Source: Ulva prolifera (Eukaryota; Chlorophyta; Ulvophyceae; Ulvales; Ulvaceae). From it: DNA of 64,000 nucleotides. Each line of letters begins with the position of its first letter. The first letter of the stretch is position 1. The notes beneath the pieces were generated by a model. That model made no database searches. It saw only the letters and a program-made list of their open reading frames with translations, and had not been told where the DNA came from. The position numbers and the translations under genes are program-made. The stretch lies in NCBI GenBank assembly GCA_023078555.1, contig CM041196.1, positions 9,814,985 to 9,878,984 of the forward strand. Reading direction: 5' to 3'. Positions 10,425-22,130 of the stretch are shown piece after piece.

Positions 10425-11084
10425 GTACGCCAATTCCTCGGACTGTCAGGGTTCTACCGCCACTTTGTGCCATTATACGACACCATTGCAGCACCATTGA
10501 CAAACCTGCTTAGCGCATCAGTCCCATGGCATTGGTCTTCACGTCAACAGTCTGCATTTGAGAAATTGAAGTTCGCCTTGTGCGCCACCCCTATTCTCTG
10601 TTTTCTAGATTCCAAGAAGCAATTCGTGGTAGGCACCGATGCATCGGACTACGCTGTGGGCGCCGCCCTGCAGCAAGATCATGGCCGCGGCTTGCAGCCG
10701 GTGGCCTACCTCTCGCGAAAGCTCTCCACTGCAGAGAGAAAGTACGCTGTCCACGAAAAAGAGCTGCTGGCGATAATCCACGCCGTACGCACTTGGCGAC
10801 ATCGCCTTCAGGGCGCCAAACATATTGTCAAGGTTCTGACGGATCATGGCACCCTGCGATCTTTCCGGCAGATGCGCTGGACGGCGCTGTTTCAGTCCTT
10901 CGACCTCGACATCCAGTACAAGCCTGGCGGTGAGAATGTCGTGCCGGACGCGCTGTCCCGCCAACAGGACCTCAAGGTTCTGCTGTGCGCCATGTTCAAC
11001 TCCCAACCTTTCCCGGACCCCGACTTCGTCCAACATGTGCGCAACGCCTATGCAGCAGACCCAAGCGCAATGCAACTCATCTAA
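10425..11084 (+). pseudogene. Gypsy reverse transcriptase end and RNase H
   Basis: An open frame holds the RT thumb/connection followed by the Gypsy RNase H landmarks. These are D-A-S-D-Y-A-V-G-A, then S-R-K-L-S-T-A-E-R-K-Y-A-V-H-E-K-E-L-L-A, W-R-H-R-L-Q-G, T-D-H-G-T-L (usually TDHKxL), Y-K-P-G-G-E-N and D-A-L-S-R. It stops at 11082-11084, where an active element would read on into integrase. The RT palm with its YxDD box is absent from the window. GTG at 10467 is an internal codon, not a real start. Confidence 0.85.
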
Positions 11085-11149
11085 TCCCAACAATCCCAGC
11101 ACACGTGCAGCAACACTAGCCACAACCCAACCTATCGTGTTATCAACAA

Positions 11150-12275
11150 ATTCATCTTTTTTGTCGACGCAGCAGCATCCCGCTTGTACATCCCCGAATC
11201 CATCGTCCTCAAGGCCGCCCTCCTTCAAGACGCTCACGATGCTCCATCCTCCGACCACCCCGGCATCACCCGCCTATCTCGGCAACTCGCCGCCACTATT
11301 ACTGGCCCCGCACGAAAGAAGACATCGCAGCCTACGTTTGCTCATGCCGCGAATGCCAGCTCATCAGCCCAGCCGCTCCCCAGACAACCCGTCCAATCCC
11401 GAAGCATCCATTCCAGGAAGTAGCACTTGATTTCGTTGGCCCACTCCCGAACACAGCAACATGCAACGATTTCCTCACTAACGTCACAGACCACCTCACG
11501 AAGTATGCCATTGCCATTCCATGCAGCCAGAAGACTTCGAAGACGCAGCTAGCTGAAGCCATGTTTTCAGCACGTGTATTGCCGGTTCGGGACCCCCCAC
11601 GTCATCATCTTAGACAGATATCCCCGAATCGACAAAAATTTCTTCCGCATCCGCGCCCGCCGGCAAGGCACTGCTCATCGCCTCACCACCGCCTACCGTC
11701 CGTGGGGGAACGGTCTGGCAGAGTCCTTCAACAAGGCGATCATAAACAAACTGCGCGCTCATTGCGCAGATCAGTCGCAGTCCCACCTTTAGGATCAAGT
11801 CCTTCCTCACCTCGTCTACGCCTACAACAACACGCCGCACTCGGCGCATCGCTACTTCCCGTTCTGCTTAGTCCATGGATTTCATCCCATCAAGAAGCCC
11901 TGTTCCTGCCGTCCCAAGACCCGCCATTCCCGACCTCCGGCAATGCCTTTGCCGTTTCTGATTTCCGGCGATTTCACGCCGACGCGTTATCGCGAGCTCA
12001 CGTTGCCTTAAGAGAAGAAGCTGAGCCATGCGCGATCAACCCCAAAGCCCTCTCGATCGCCTGCTTTTAAAACTGGTGATCTTGTACTTGTATCTACTGA
12101 GCACTTGCCACGTGATGTTTTGCACACCAAGTTTGAACCTAGATTCTGAGGACCCTTCAAGATTGTTTCTATGCACAGACCTTATGTCTGTATTTGATTT
12201 TGGTGCAACCTTCCCGCATGCTAGTAATGTAGTGAATTCCAACCTGCTGCGACCTTACGTGCAGCCGTCTTAAAC
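11150..12275 (+). pseudogene. Gypsy integrase, frameshifted
   Basis: The integrase is readable only by switching frames. The zinc-binding region has H-D-A..D-H-P-G (about 11184-11285) and then, one frame over, Y-Y-W-P..Y-V-C-S-C-R-E-C. The core's first Asp is in A-L-D-F-V-G-P (about 11425), the second in I-L-D-R-Y, and the Glu in N-G-L-A-E-S-F-N (about 11715). The C-terminal part contains G-D-L-V-L-V-S-T and G-P-F-K-I-V, typical of the domain after the Gypsy integrase core. Several indels and an internal stop mean no product is possible. Confidence 0.8.
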
Positions 12276-12289
12276 CCCATTGCGACATG

Positions 12290-12545
12290 CAAAAGATGAT
12301 TTTCCAACGGTCTGAGATCCCAACCGGGCCATAGAGACTCTCGTTTCGCGTGCACGTGCGCGAGGGCGTCCGCCTGCTCAAGGACGACCCAGCTTCCAAT
12401 ACCGCATCAGATTCAAAAATCTGGACTCTCACTACGACGTCTAGCTGAGAAGGAGCTTCTCATGAAGCATCCCGACTCGGCTCCTTCCCTCATCGCTGCC
12501 TACGATGCTTGGCACCCAGTCAAGTCGGCACGTTCAGCGAGCGCT
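12290..12545 (+). pseudogene. Chromodomain-like C-terminus of the Gypsy element
   Basis: One frame reads Q-Y-R-I-R-F-K and, after a stop and frame change, I-A-A-Y-D-A-W-H-P. This matches the 'Y-x-V-x-F-K ... W ... L ... Y-D' spacing of retrotransposon chromodomains, which bind modified histones and steer integration into heterochromatin. The match is short and degraded. Confidence 0.5.
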
Positions 12546-12572
12546 GCTCATAGTGCAAGGGGGAGAGGATGA

Positions 12573-13393
12573 ACTGTCTACCATCGGGAAGGTTCCTGTA
12601 GCCACTGCCGACGTGGCTTCCCGGGTGCATCCTGCACAGGAGCCTAGCTTTATGCAATAGTACTGCCCTGTCCTGCCCAGGGGTGCCGTCCAATACATGA
12701 GCTACAATTATGCCTCAGTGGAGTGTGTTTGTGTTCTCCCGAATCCCGTGTGTATCTGAAGAAGACCAAAAAAACGTGTACCCGTGTCTGTAACCAGGTG
12801 CATCTGAGTGTCTGTCTCTGTCTTGCCCCCCTGCTCAGTGATGTGTAGTAGATCATCCATACATGACGCAGGTGCGGCTGCACGCTGCAGGGCGCTGCGA
12901 CACCTGTGAACGTCACCGCACATCATCCGACATCCATCTGACACACGTAGTAGGCTGTGACCTGTATGTGTCAAGTCAGTCTGTGCATGTGGGTGTATTC
13001 TGTTGTGAAATGTAGGTCAGCCGCTAGCACAGCCCGGCCACGTTGCACCGAGGCCCCAGCTGCAGCACCTCGCATCTGGGATACAAGGCCAGCTTTGGAA
13101 CAAGCTCTCAGCCGTAGTAGCTCGCAGCTGAGGGCGAAGCTTTGAGGCGTAGCAGTGGCAGCTACAGTGGTAGCTGGTGCGGTACGGTACGGCACACCAC
13201 CTCGTGGACCGGTCGACTCGCGGTTAATGAAGCATGGAGTAGAACTATTTAATAATCGATAAACATTTATGTTTTATCAATCGCGGAAGTCAACGTACGC
13301 GCGGATGGGCCTCGGGCTGTGCGACGCATTGTGCCCCACATCTAGCGTCGTGATATCCAGAGCCCACTTACCTCGTCTCGCGTGAATACTGTC
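12573..13393. other. No supportable gene; may include the decayed 3' LTR of the Gypsy element
   Basis: Short frames on both strands without motifs. The segment begins TGTCTACC directly after a purine-rich run, as an LTR would, but no partner LTR exists in the window to define its end. Confidence 0.35.
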
Positions 13394-13399
13394 CGTCGA

Positions 13400-15273
13400 A
13401 ATGGAGGCTCCGCCAGTCATCTTGAACTTCAGCGTTGCTCTATATCTGTCTTTCTTGCCCTCCTTGCAGAGACGCAGTTTGGGGACAATACACACCGACG
13501 CCAACTTCAAAAAGATGCTCAACGCGGTATGCACTCACTCTTGAATGATGTAATCTCGACTGCTGTGTGGGAGTAGCAATTGTGCTTGTGGTGTTGATGA
13601 TGTATCCACAGACCTGCGAAAGGAGTGGACAACCGCGAATTCCCGAAGTTGATGATGGCATCTTGAGCGAGCATTCAAACCTAGGGCAATATTGCCACAC
13701 GATACAGGCATTGTATAAATAAATTCTATCGTCGAGTATAATGGTCGAACCACTCATCCCCATAAGACTTCACAATCGAAGTTTTTGCAGAGTCACAAGA
13801 GCATCATTAACACCGTGGCGACAGAGGTGCCGGACGAATTCACATGTAAGTGCGTCCGAAATGAGGATCTTCCCTATGTACCGGCGTATTGGGACCTCAC
13901 GAAGGCCACGTTCCCCGCGTCGGGAATTATCCATGGCTTTAGCCGGACGCTGTTGACCAAGCTCAAGCGCAACCTAGTGCCATTCGACGCAAAACAGACG
14001 CTGGCAGCGCAGTTGGCAGCGATTTCCAAGGCGTCGAAGACGTCTTGGACACCGGAGAACCTGCTAAATGTGTTTGCATTCATGTTCATGGCCTTCCCGC
14101 ATCATGAACAGGTGCGTCGAACCACCCCTCAGCTGCAATACCCTATGACGAACAAAGCCTGACGTTGGTTTGTAAGGGGTGCGTGCAATAGAGTATCCAA
14201 CCACCGCAACCTGCCCATTACTATAGTCAAATGCGCCATCAAAACATCGGCATTGCAAACTCACCCACCCTGCCCATGTACAATTCGTGCAAGACCATTT
14301 CGTGTAGCAAAAAGTGCTGGGCTCCTCTATCAAAGCAGCGTCCAAAGTCATCTACATTGAGATCCCCGGGTTCGAAGGGCAAATGCTCTAACCGAGTGTT
14401 GAACACCCACGTTGACCAAGTCCTCGGCAGCAACACGGACCCGCTGCGATGGTTGGCCATGTTCAAGATGGAAGCTGATGACGAAAAGCCCGGTGCGTTG
14501 TCAAACAGACTGAAAGACATTGCTTGCCACGATAACAAATTTGTTCATGCATCAGTCTTTGTGTCCACAACCATCAACCGAACGTATACCTTCGAGAACT
14601 GGTCGCACGGTCGTTCGAGTGTTACAAAGTGGATTCCCTCGTCTCGCGAACAACCGCCTCCGGGTTCAATAGTATTATATCCTCACGCCGAGGTATTGAT
14701 GTGCAGTTGAGCTTGACAAGAACCCGGGTGATAACGACGACTTCGTGTACACGGACGACGAAGCGCCTGTCGAACGCACGCCATCTCGTGTGAATACCGT
14801 AGGGGCGGCAACGCCTGGACCGGTACCTTTGAGACGTTACGGTAAATGCGACACTGGCCACGCCGATCCAGCCACTAGTGGCACTCCACAGTGTCAAGGC
14901 TCCAGTTCGGTACCCGGATCGGCAGTTGGCTCTCGCGAGGATGATGAGCCATATGAGTGATCAGCTGAGGTGGACGAATGATCGGCTAGATGCGTTAGAC
15001 CGCAAAGAGAGGGCCGCCACGGAAGAGGGTCCAGACGGAGAGCAAGACGACGACTCAAACGGTGGCGGGACGGTCATCGACACAGAGGAGGAACCGCCGG
15101 ATGATAACGGTGAAGCGGAGGTGTCAGACGATGACTTCACCATGGAGGCACCGGCAGTGAAGATCAAGCTTGAAGAGGGGGAGGCGATGCGCGACAGTGT
15201 GGGACCATCAACCGCACCAACTGAAGGGGCTAGAGGGTGGACCAATCATCGACATCGCAGGATAAGACGCGGA
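13400..15273 (+). pseudogene. Unrecognised multi-exon gene, probably partly decayed
   Basis: Possible exons on one strand. ATG at about 13400 opens a short exon, with an optional 36-nt GT..CAG segment that could be read through in frame. A segment ends at the donor GCG|GTATGC (about 13528). After the acceptor TTTTGCAG, a 318-nt exon (13794-14111) ends at CAG|GTGCGT and joins in phase 0. Further coding-like segments at about 14310-14700 need a 1-nt frame change. A final acidic Glu/Asp-rich segment runs at 14878-15276. Conserved-looking stretches include W-D-L-T-K-A-T-F-P and I-Y-I-E-I-P-G-F-E-G. No known domain was recognised. It may be a host gene or an unidentified transposon gene, and exon limits are tentative. 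Confidence 0.35.
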
Positions 15274-15748
15274 TGATGAAGAGCGTGAGGGCCGGCCCAA
15301 GGCTGCTGATCGGACAGCCGCCACAGCCAAGAAGGCTCCCAACTGCAAGCCCAAGGTAGAGGGTTCCACTGTCGTGAAGCGCGTCAAGATTGCTAGCGTC
15401 GCTGATGAGGATGCGGCCCCAAGCGAGACACCTCAACCAGAAGTTGACGTCTCCCAGAGAGAGACAAAGAAGAAGGCTCGGCAGGAGAAACGGGAAAATA
15501 AGATTCTTTAGAAGCAGCTCCAGGCCAACACACAAGAGGCTAGATCCACATGCTGATGTTTAGTGCAGTGGCTGGATAGCAGACTTGAAACGAACCACAC
15601 GCTAACCTTTGTGTAACTTTTCTCTTTACCACGAGTGCCTCAATGTATGAGCGCTTGCTTCATTGAGATCTCTGTGTTCAACAACCAATTCAGATAAAAC
15701 CTTTGTCAATGCCCCGTCACTCCGTGCACAATGAAAGCAAATTGTTTA

Positions 15749-15816
15749 CCGTGGATAGCTCAAAGGTAGGGCTCCGGCGATCACCGAAGACCTGTGTTCG
15801 ACTCACGGTCCATCGA
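15749..15816 (+). tRNA. tRNA-like sequence (pseudogene or SINE head) with A and B boxes
   Basis: The A box TAGCTCAAAGG and B box GTTCGACTC both fit the Pol III consensus. A D arm (GCTC/GGGC) and T arm (CTGTG-TTCGACT-CACGG) pair well. The acceptor arms CCGTGGA/TCCATCG pair with one mismatch and one wobble. The anticodon region is about 4 nt too short and does not fold into a proper stem, so this is a damaged tRNA or a tRNA-derived SINE head rather than a functional tRNA. Isotype cannot be assigned. Confidence 0.4.
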
Positions 15817-16793
15817 TAACCTCCACCTACAACACTCCAAGAGGTTGTTCCACCTCCTCACCGAATTTATCAGTTACATAATTTACATAAATCATATGGT
15901 TCATCTCCTGCGAGACGGACACAAATTGCATTGAGCTTCGAGCATCGAGCGTCAAGCAGCAGAGCGGCGAAGCTTCGCTGCACCTCCGGCGACATCTTGC
16001 TGCAGCATGCCGACGCGGACGCGGCTGCTTCGAGCCTAGCCAACACATCATAAAGTGAATAATTAACACCAGCGCCATTTTTGGCGTGACGGAATCTCAT
16101 TTCATTGAGCTTCAGCATTGTGCTTCGAGCATGTATACGTAAGCGTTGCAGGTGCATTGCACAAGTGCGGCCACGCAAGCTGCAGCGCTTCGCCACAGAT
16201 ACGATGGCTGCTAGGCCAGCTATATGAATTAATAGCAGCAAGATATGAAAAATAGCTGTTTGATTACTCTGCGCAGTATGTATGCTTCGATCCAAGTTCA
16301 ATGTTGTATTTTGTCTACGTGGTTCGTTGCACACGCACACATCAGCTTAAAAACTAATTCAAGAACAAAAGCATCACCATGTATAACTTGCATTCAACTT
16401 GGTGCATCGTCGACGTTCACTGTTGTATGCCTACTTCAAAACGATGTAGGCACGTGTGCAATGAATCTGCATATGCTTCGCTACTCATGTTTTGAAGTAG
16501 ATGTTTCAGCAATATGCAACGCGCACAAACTGACAGTACAGATGCAATAGCTGAGCAATGTCGCACGCTTTTAACTTGCGTAGCAAGAAAAAGCAACCAA
16601 AACAATGCAATTCCAACAAACGAAGTATAGGTGCGCCAGACCATACCTCATACTGTAATTGCCGTCACATAAACGCAACAATTAACGAAGATTAGAATAC
16701 CATTCGCATGGCATACAGATTTAGATGCCACACTTGACCTTCAAAACTATTGAGACAACAACGATAGGATATCAACGGGTACGTATCACCTTC

Positions 16794-16798
<5 letters not shown>
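15817..16798. other. About 1 kb AT-richer spacer without genes
   Basis: Only short frames on both strands. A motif like GAGCTTCGAGCAT recurs near 15937 and again near 16107-16130 in altered form, suggesting small local duplications. Nothing coding is supportable. Confidence 0.4.

Positions 16799-16864
<66 letters not shown>
16799..16864 (+). repeat. (GA)33 dinucleotide microsatellite
   Basis: Sixty-six bases of uninterrupted GA, followed shortly by a TATATATATG/TATGTATG stretch. It lies about 0.5 kb upstream of the first recognisable Helitron segment. Confidence 0.95.
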
Positions 16865-16867
<3 letters not shown>

Positions 16868-17368
16868 GCTGTATATATATATGTATGTATGAGACTATAT
16901 CAGCGTAAGCATGGTACTGCAAAAGTTTCTGTGTACATTCATACTTAAAAAGTCGGCGTCATGTAATCTGCAAATTTCAGATGAAACACCTTTACAACGG
17001 AAACGTAGACTTGGTCGCAAACGCAAAGCTAAGAGACCAATTGATATCATATATATTGACACCTATCGAGCACATGAACGCGACCTTGCCGCTAAACGAG
17101 CTCGACTTTATCCCCCTACACAACATGATCAAGAACATCACTGAATGCAAGATGCTGCAACAGAGAAACGTCAACGCATTGGCAATGTAGTACCGGCGCT
17201 TGTGCATCGCCAGCTTGACGCCGAGCGCCAGCGCGACCTGCGTGCACAGAATGCGCCCCAGGTGCAGGTGCATTGCCAACGTAACGATGCAGCTATGCGA
17301 CGAAGAGAATCTGCAATAGCACCTTCTATCAGTTCATCTAGCGGCCACGCGCCCCGAACAGCCATTAC

Positions 17369-18400
17369 ATGCAGTGCAATGCCATGCTGTTCGATTTCGA
17401 GCTCGTCAGTGCAACCGGCAGTACTTTGATGATTCCTTGCTGTGGAGAAGGCCAATTTATGCCGCCGCTACCAATAGCGCACCCCGACCTCGAAGAGCCA
17501 GAGGTTTCCCCCTCATGGTCGGCCAACGCTCGCAGAGTGAATCACGCGTGTACATTCCTGACGTCATGGGTGATGTCTACGTTGATTGAAGGCGGTCGCG
17601 GTTTCCACGCCCGCACCACAGCACCTTGCACACTGAGCTTGCAAGGACAACTCATCTGATTTTTGTGCACACTCGACTGATCACTCAGCAATGCTACAGC
17701 TGCGGATCGCGAGTTGCTTCAATAGTGGTACACCTCTGATCCTCAACTATCCGATGCAGCGACTATAGAGTTGATAGAAAGATGCCGTAGCATCATCGCC
17801 AGGAACCCCGTGGTTGCTGACCTCGAGCATGCAGCCAAACTGAGCGACCATATGCAGCAAAGCAGCGTCGCGATGAGATTTGCATACGGGGATGGCGGCG
17901 CCGAAGTATCAGATGTTTACCACACCGGCGACCCAGATCAGCTGCCGCTTGATCTACTTTTGCCGAAGTGGCCGCGTGACGACCCAACTCAAGGTTGTCC
18001 TCTGCGAGGCGCTGAAATCGAAGTCTTTGCGTTCCCATGCATGTTTCCCGACATGACGGACGTGTGTCCACAAGAAGACATGCAAACCGGAGCAGGGAAG
18101 AGGATGACACAACGGAAATGGGTTTGGTTTCTGTTGCTCCACCAGTAAGATTTGCTACACTGGCTCCACAGCCCACGGCTCGTCCAAGAATGGCTACTGT
18201 TCAAATGGAATGTCATCGAATCATCCCTGCTCAATTACTTCCGAAACGCGATGAACGCGATTGACACACACAGGTACACGCTTGAAGACGTCGATCACGG
18301 TTACGATGGCCACAACTCTCTAGAGCAACGCGGTGGTTCCCACATCCCAACAAGTTGCGCCGGAGGTGCGCATCAGCTAGTTGTACACTGATGTCGTCTG
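17369..18400 (+). pseudogene. Helitron N-terminal region (Cys-rich segment and linker), broken
   Basis: In one frame C-C-G-E-G-Q-F-M-P-P-L-P-I-A-H-P occurs, matching the 'CC..G...LPp....P' signature at the start of Helitron replicases. A second open stretch (17771-18148) and a third containing H-I-P-T-S-C-A-G-G (about 18340-18365) fit the linker just before the Rep domain, where 'lPssf.GG/GS' is usual. They lie in different frames, so the gene is dead here. Confidence 0.55.
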
Positions 18401-18533
18401 CACACCACTACTTGCAAATTGTGCTGCTGGTGGATACCAAAATCTACAGGTCCACGATACTTCAACGCCCACATGCAAGGCATCATGACAGCGGCATCAT
18501 TCCACGGCATCCAGAAAAATCATCTTCGTCACA

Positions 18534-19223
18534 GTGACGTACTGTGACAAACTTCACAAAGACGCGCACTTGCCTCACCTCGTCATGCTCATAGCGCGCA
18601 TCTTCAACGCTCTACAAGCCGAAGTCCGGAAGAACCTAAAAATCGGCGCCTACATCCCGTTCGATGCGGGCCAGGCGGAATGGGGCCTCGATGTCTACGA
18701 ATGGCAAAAGCGCGGCAACCCTCACTGCCACATGTTCGCAAAGTACAAAGGTCCGGTATGGACACCGGCTCAAGTCGACGCTGTGGTGTGGGCTCATACC
18801 CCTACAGACATCAAAGAGGAACAATTCCCTGGGCTTCGCGCACTCGTGCGGTCAGTTCATATACACAAGCACTCCCCACGCTGCGGCGGGTCGCGCTTCG
18901 GTAGTCATTGCTGTTGGGGCTTCCCTCACTCGCCCATGATCAGCAGGTACATCGACGCATCGGGCCGCTGGAATCCGTGGCGCGGCACCGACGACGGCTG
19001 GGTTGCAAGCTACTCCCCCTACATCCTGATGCACACAAGATGCCATTCTTTCGTTGCTATGGCGCAGGGGGCTGCGGGCTTGGGATACCGCTTTCACTAC
19101 AACTGCAAGGGCGACTCTACGGTGGCTATCAAAATTGCAGAAGCACATGCGGACGCGGCCTCAGCAGAAGCCGTCGATGAAGCTGGGGTACATCACTCAT
19201 CTCAACACATGCTGCTGAACTAA
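18534..19223 (+). pseudogene. Helitron Rep (HUH/Y2) nuclease segment
   Basis: A 229-codon open stretch carries the rolling-circle nuclease motifs. The metal-binding HUH motif is W-Q-K-R-G-N-P-H-C-H, and the two-tyrosine active site appears as G-Y-R-F-H-Y-N-C-K-G (Y-x3-Y) near 19085-19115. Between them are C-rich and S-Y-S-P-Y-I-L-M segments like those of known Helitrons. This enzyme class nicks and rejoins DNA during rolling-circle transposition. The segment is uninterrupted, but the flanking parts are broken. The ATG shown is only the first in the frame. Confidence 0.85.
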
Positions 19224-19293
19224 TGCACCATACATTACATTGCACGTTACTGTCTGCTAAAGCCATCTGGCATTGTACGTATGAGAATCGCGA

Positions 19294-22100
19294 TTGCTGG
19301 ATAATGTCATGGACTACATCGTCTTGCTGACTTTCATGAAGCATCGCATCGTCTCTGCTTCGCAAGCGGTATCTCGCATCCTCAAAAAGCCGATCGTCGT
19401 CACCTGGCCGGCGGTGCTCGAGCTGGAAGGCACATCCAAAGTCTTTTTCAACCCAAATCACCAAACCGCAAAATAAGCGCTGCAAAACTACAGCTCCGAT
19501 GTCGACAGATACTACCAACGCCGGGACGAAGTCGATGAGGTGCTCGCCATGCGTACATGACATATTTTGCATGTAACCCCTTTTACATACATATGTGAAT
19601 ATGATCGAAAGGAAACTCCATTATCGCCGACACACATCGTTCGCTTTTGTGTTTGCATAGATGCACATACACATAGCAAAACTGCATCCTATCAACTCGC
19701 GCTCTTTTGCAGATGGGGTAAGTCAAGTATCACAATTACTACCATTGTGTCGAAGAGCCACACATACGCAGAGATTTCTACCTCGACCGAAAAAACCGTT
19801 ACATCACGAAGAACACCGAGACGACAGAGAGACGACATCTCATTCGCGTGTAGCCGGCACAATTCAACACGTCACTGTTTTGGGCGCGACTGCTGCTTAT
19901 CCAACCTGACTCCGGCCACGCTCATGGGTCGACCTTCGCACAATCAACGGCCACACATACGAGACATTTGCGCAAGCGGCATCTGCTTCAGGGCTCGCAC
20001 GCGACGAAACCACGGCATGCCTAGTCATCAACGACGCTCTCCTCAACACCCTCAACAAACCGCGTCAGGCACGTGTACTGATGATTCAGGTCCATTTCAT
20101 CTGCTTTAAAAAGTGTTGCTGGTGGTGTGTTGGATACTATGTCATACACAGACCAACAGACTTTGCCGCCTGACATAAGGCAGCGTCGCTCTGCTTTGTA
20201 CATTCGCAAACATACAAATGTTTTGCCACACAAGCATTCGACGCGATGTGCGACATTCATGCAGGTTATGCTCGCGTTCGAGTGCAATTTCAGCTCGCTG
20301 CCGGTCGAATTCATCGGATGCATGGTGGAGCCGGATTGGATGGCACTGCCCCAGGAGCAAATGCAACAACGCTACACTGACCTCGAACGCCGCTTGCAAG
20401 CTGAAAACAAATCGCTCGCGGGTTACAATGTGGTAGTGCCGCCCATGCCACTCGCTGATGAACCCGATGTCGATGCCAAATTCCTGCCAGATAACGTCAA
20501 GCTGAACCCCAGCCAACATGAGCTGTTCGACATCAACACCACACACCTCCGCTCAGACGCATGCAAGCCGCTATTCCTACACGACGAAGGCGAGCCATGC
20601 TGTGGGAGGTCATTCGTCATCAACGTCTGATTGAACCATGCCCGCGCCATCCCCGTTAGAGCACTCGCAGCCGCGTTTCCCGCAAAAGTCGCTACCCGGT
20701 TTGCGGGTGGCCAGACCATCCACCATTTGACCGGGGTGCGGCCTTCGCGCTGGGGCAAAGATGTCGAAGTCGGCGTTGACGTTCCATACCCCAACGGCGC
20801 ACACAATGAGCGACAGCGCCAAGTCCAACGCCTCCGGCATGAAATGCTCTTTACAGTCAACAAGATCACAATGATGCCATGCGACTAACTGGACGCAATT
20901 GTCGACGCCCTTGACAAGGTCAACTTCCGTAGTTTCATTGTCATCATAGGCAACTGTGCACATCTAGGCGCCATGATGCCAGGTACGATGGACTATCGAG
21001 TAGCGAGGCGTATCCAAATTACACTCCTAAATCCACGAGTTGAAATTATTAGTTTCTGCCTTTTGGCCAAAATGTTCCTCTCCGCTCCTAGATCTCTCAC
21101 ACTCGCATATATATGCTATGTTCAATTGTGCCTTAAATTCCAACACTGCAACACCCCTGCATACCCTGCAAGCGTAGAGCTTGCCACCATTCGAGCATAC
21201 GCGCTGAAGAAAGCCAATTTCTTGCCGCGATTCCGTTATCTCCATCTCCAACAACAAATGCGTGCGCAAGCGACCCCGAACTCCGAAACTGGCAGCGTCG
21301 CATCGGCTACGGCGAGCTTCCAAATTGCGACCACCACGAGAACCCAATCCAACGCATACGGCTGCCTACGCGCATCGTCCCTGCGCGAAGTGTTGATGAT
21401 GTCACAATGGATGCAGCGCGCGCGCTGAAGTCTTCGCAGCAGATCAGACACAAAATCACTTGATAAATCGATCGTATGTGCGACCATTGCACTAGCCGAC
21501 AAACACAAACGCGGCCATTCTCGACAAACTGGATGCATTGCCAAAGGAGTACATCGCTCGCGACGCAGTCGTCAACAAAGGAGACGCACCCGCGGCGTTT
21601 AACTTTGGACATATTACCTCAGAGATGAGATGTAAGCCCTCTTCAACCATCCAGGCTGCGCACCCGCAAAGCTACACCTCAAGGTGAGCGCGCCCGTCCA
21701 CATACAACACACCATCAATTGCACCGTGGGCCTCGTCAAGGGCGCCCTAGCAGATATGGTGCAGACACAACGTCACCTCGTCTACGTCCGCTTACGTCAT
21801 ACCGGTGCCATCTGAACTCTGTGCCGCACCACAATGAGACTCGAGCCGCCGCACCTACTGATCCAAGTCAAGCGAAACCAGATCCCTCTCCGGATGGTTT
21901 GGGCATCGACGGTACAATGCATTCAAGGCGAAAACCTCGACAAGGTCTTCAAAGACCTCCGGGACCCCATCTTCGCACATGGGCAACTCGCAGTCTGTGT
22001 CAGCAGAGGAAAGAACCGTGACCAGACACTCTTTCGAATCAACACAAGACATGCACGACGACGAGTTCGAAACGAACGTTGTCATCCCTGATCTGCTCAC
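19294..22100 (+). pseudogene. Helitron helicase (Pif1-like) region, frameshifted
   Basis: Readable pieces: D-Y-I-V-L..R-I-V-S-A-S-Q-A (19294-19476), D-L-R-T-I-N-G-H-T-Y-E-T-F (about 19930), and F-L-H-D-E-G-E-P-C-C-G-R-S-F (about 20573-20615), a mutated Walker A region. Then A-A-A-F..F-A-G-G-Q-T-I-H-H (20660-20735, motif Ia-like), R-N-Q-I-P-L (about 21870) and H-G-Q-L-A-V-C-V-S-R-G-K-N-R-D (about 21975-22020, motif VI). The order matches SF1B helicases of Helitrons. The Walker A lysine and its neighbours are altered (G-T-G-K expected), so it could not hydrolyse ATP even if expressed. Confidence 0.75.
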
Positions 22101-22130
22101 AGATGATTGTTATCAAAGTTTGTCATCCTA

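Larger units (their letters stand above)
10425..12560 (+). mobile_element. Decayed 3' half of a Ty3/Gypsy element (RT end, RNase H, integrase, chromodomain-like)
   Basis: Pol segments occur in Gypsy order on the plus strand and are interrupted by small frameshifts. They are: the end of the RT connection (V-R-Q-F-L-G-L-S-G-F-Y-R, 10425 on), RNase H to 11084, integrase zinc region and core to about 11880, then a post-integrase segment and a chromodomain-like piece (about 12395-12530). A purine run (AAGGGGGAGAGGATG) near 12555 may be the polypurine tract, with a possible 3' LTR starting TGTCTACC near 12572. No 5' half was found: Copia copy 1 ends 78 bp upstream, and the sequence left of that copy does not resemble Gypsy pol. 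Confidence 0.8.
17369..22130 (+). mobile_element. Decayed Helitron (RepHel) element body
   Basis: Protein segments of a Helitron RepHel protein occur in the expected order on one strand: an N-terminal Cys-rich segment (about 17370-17660), linker segments (17771-18400), the HUH/Y2 Rep nuclease (18534-19223), a pre-helicase region (19294-20100) and SF1/Pif1-like helicase motifs up to about 22100. Stops and frameshifts break it into many pieces. The 5' TC and 3' hairpin-CTRR ends could not be located, so the limits given are only those of the readable coding body. Confidence 0.85.

Noticed and set aside
16692..16922. ORF with a Leu-Ser repeat
   Set aside because: Produced by reading the (GA)33 microsatellite on the reverse strand.
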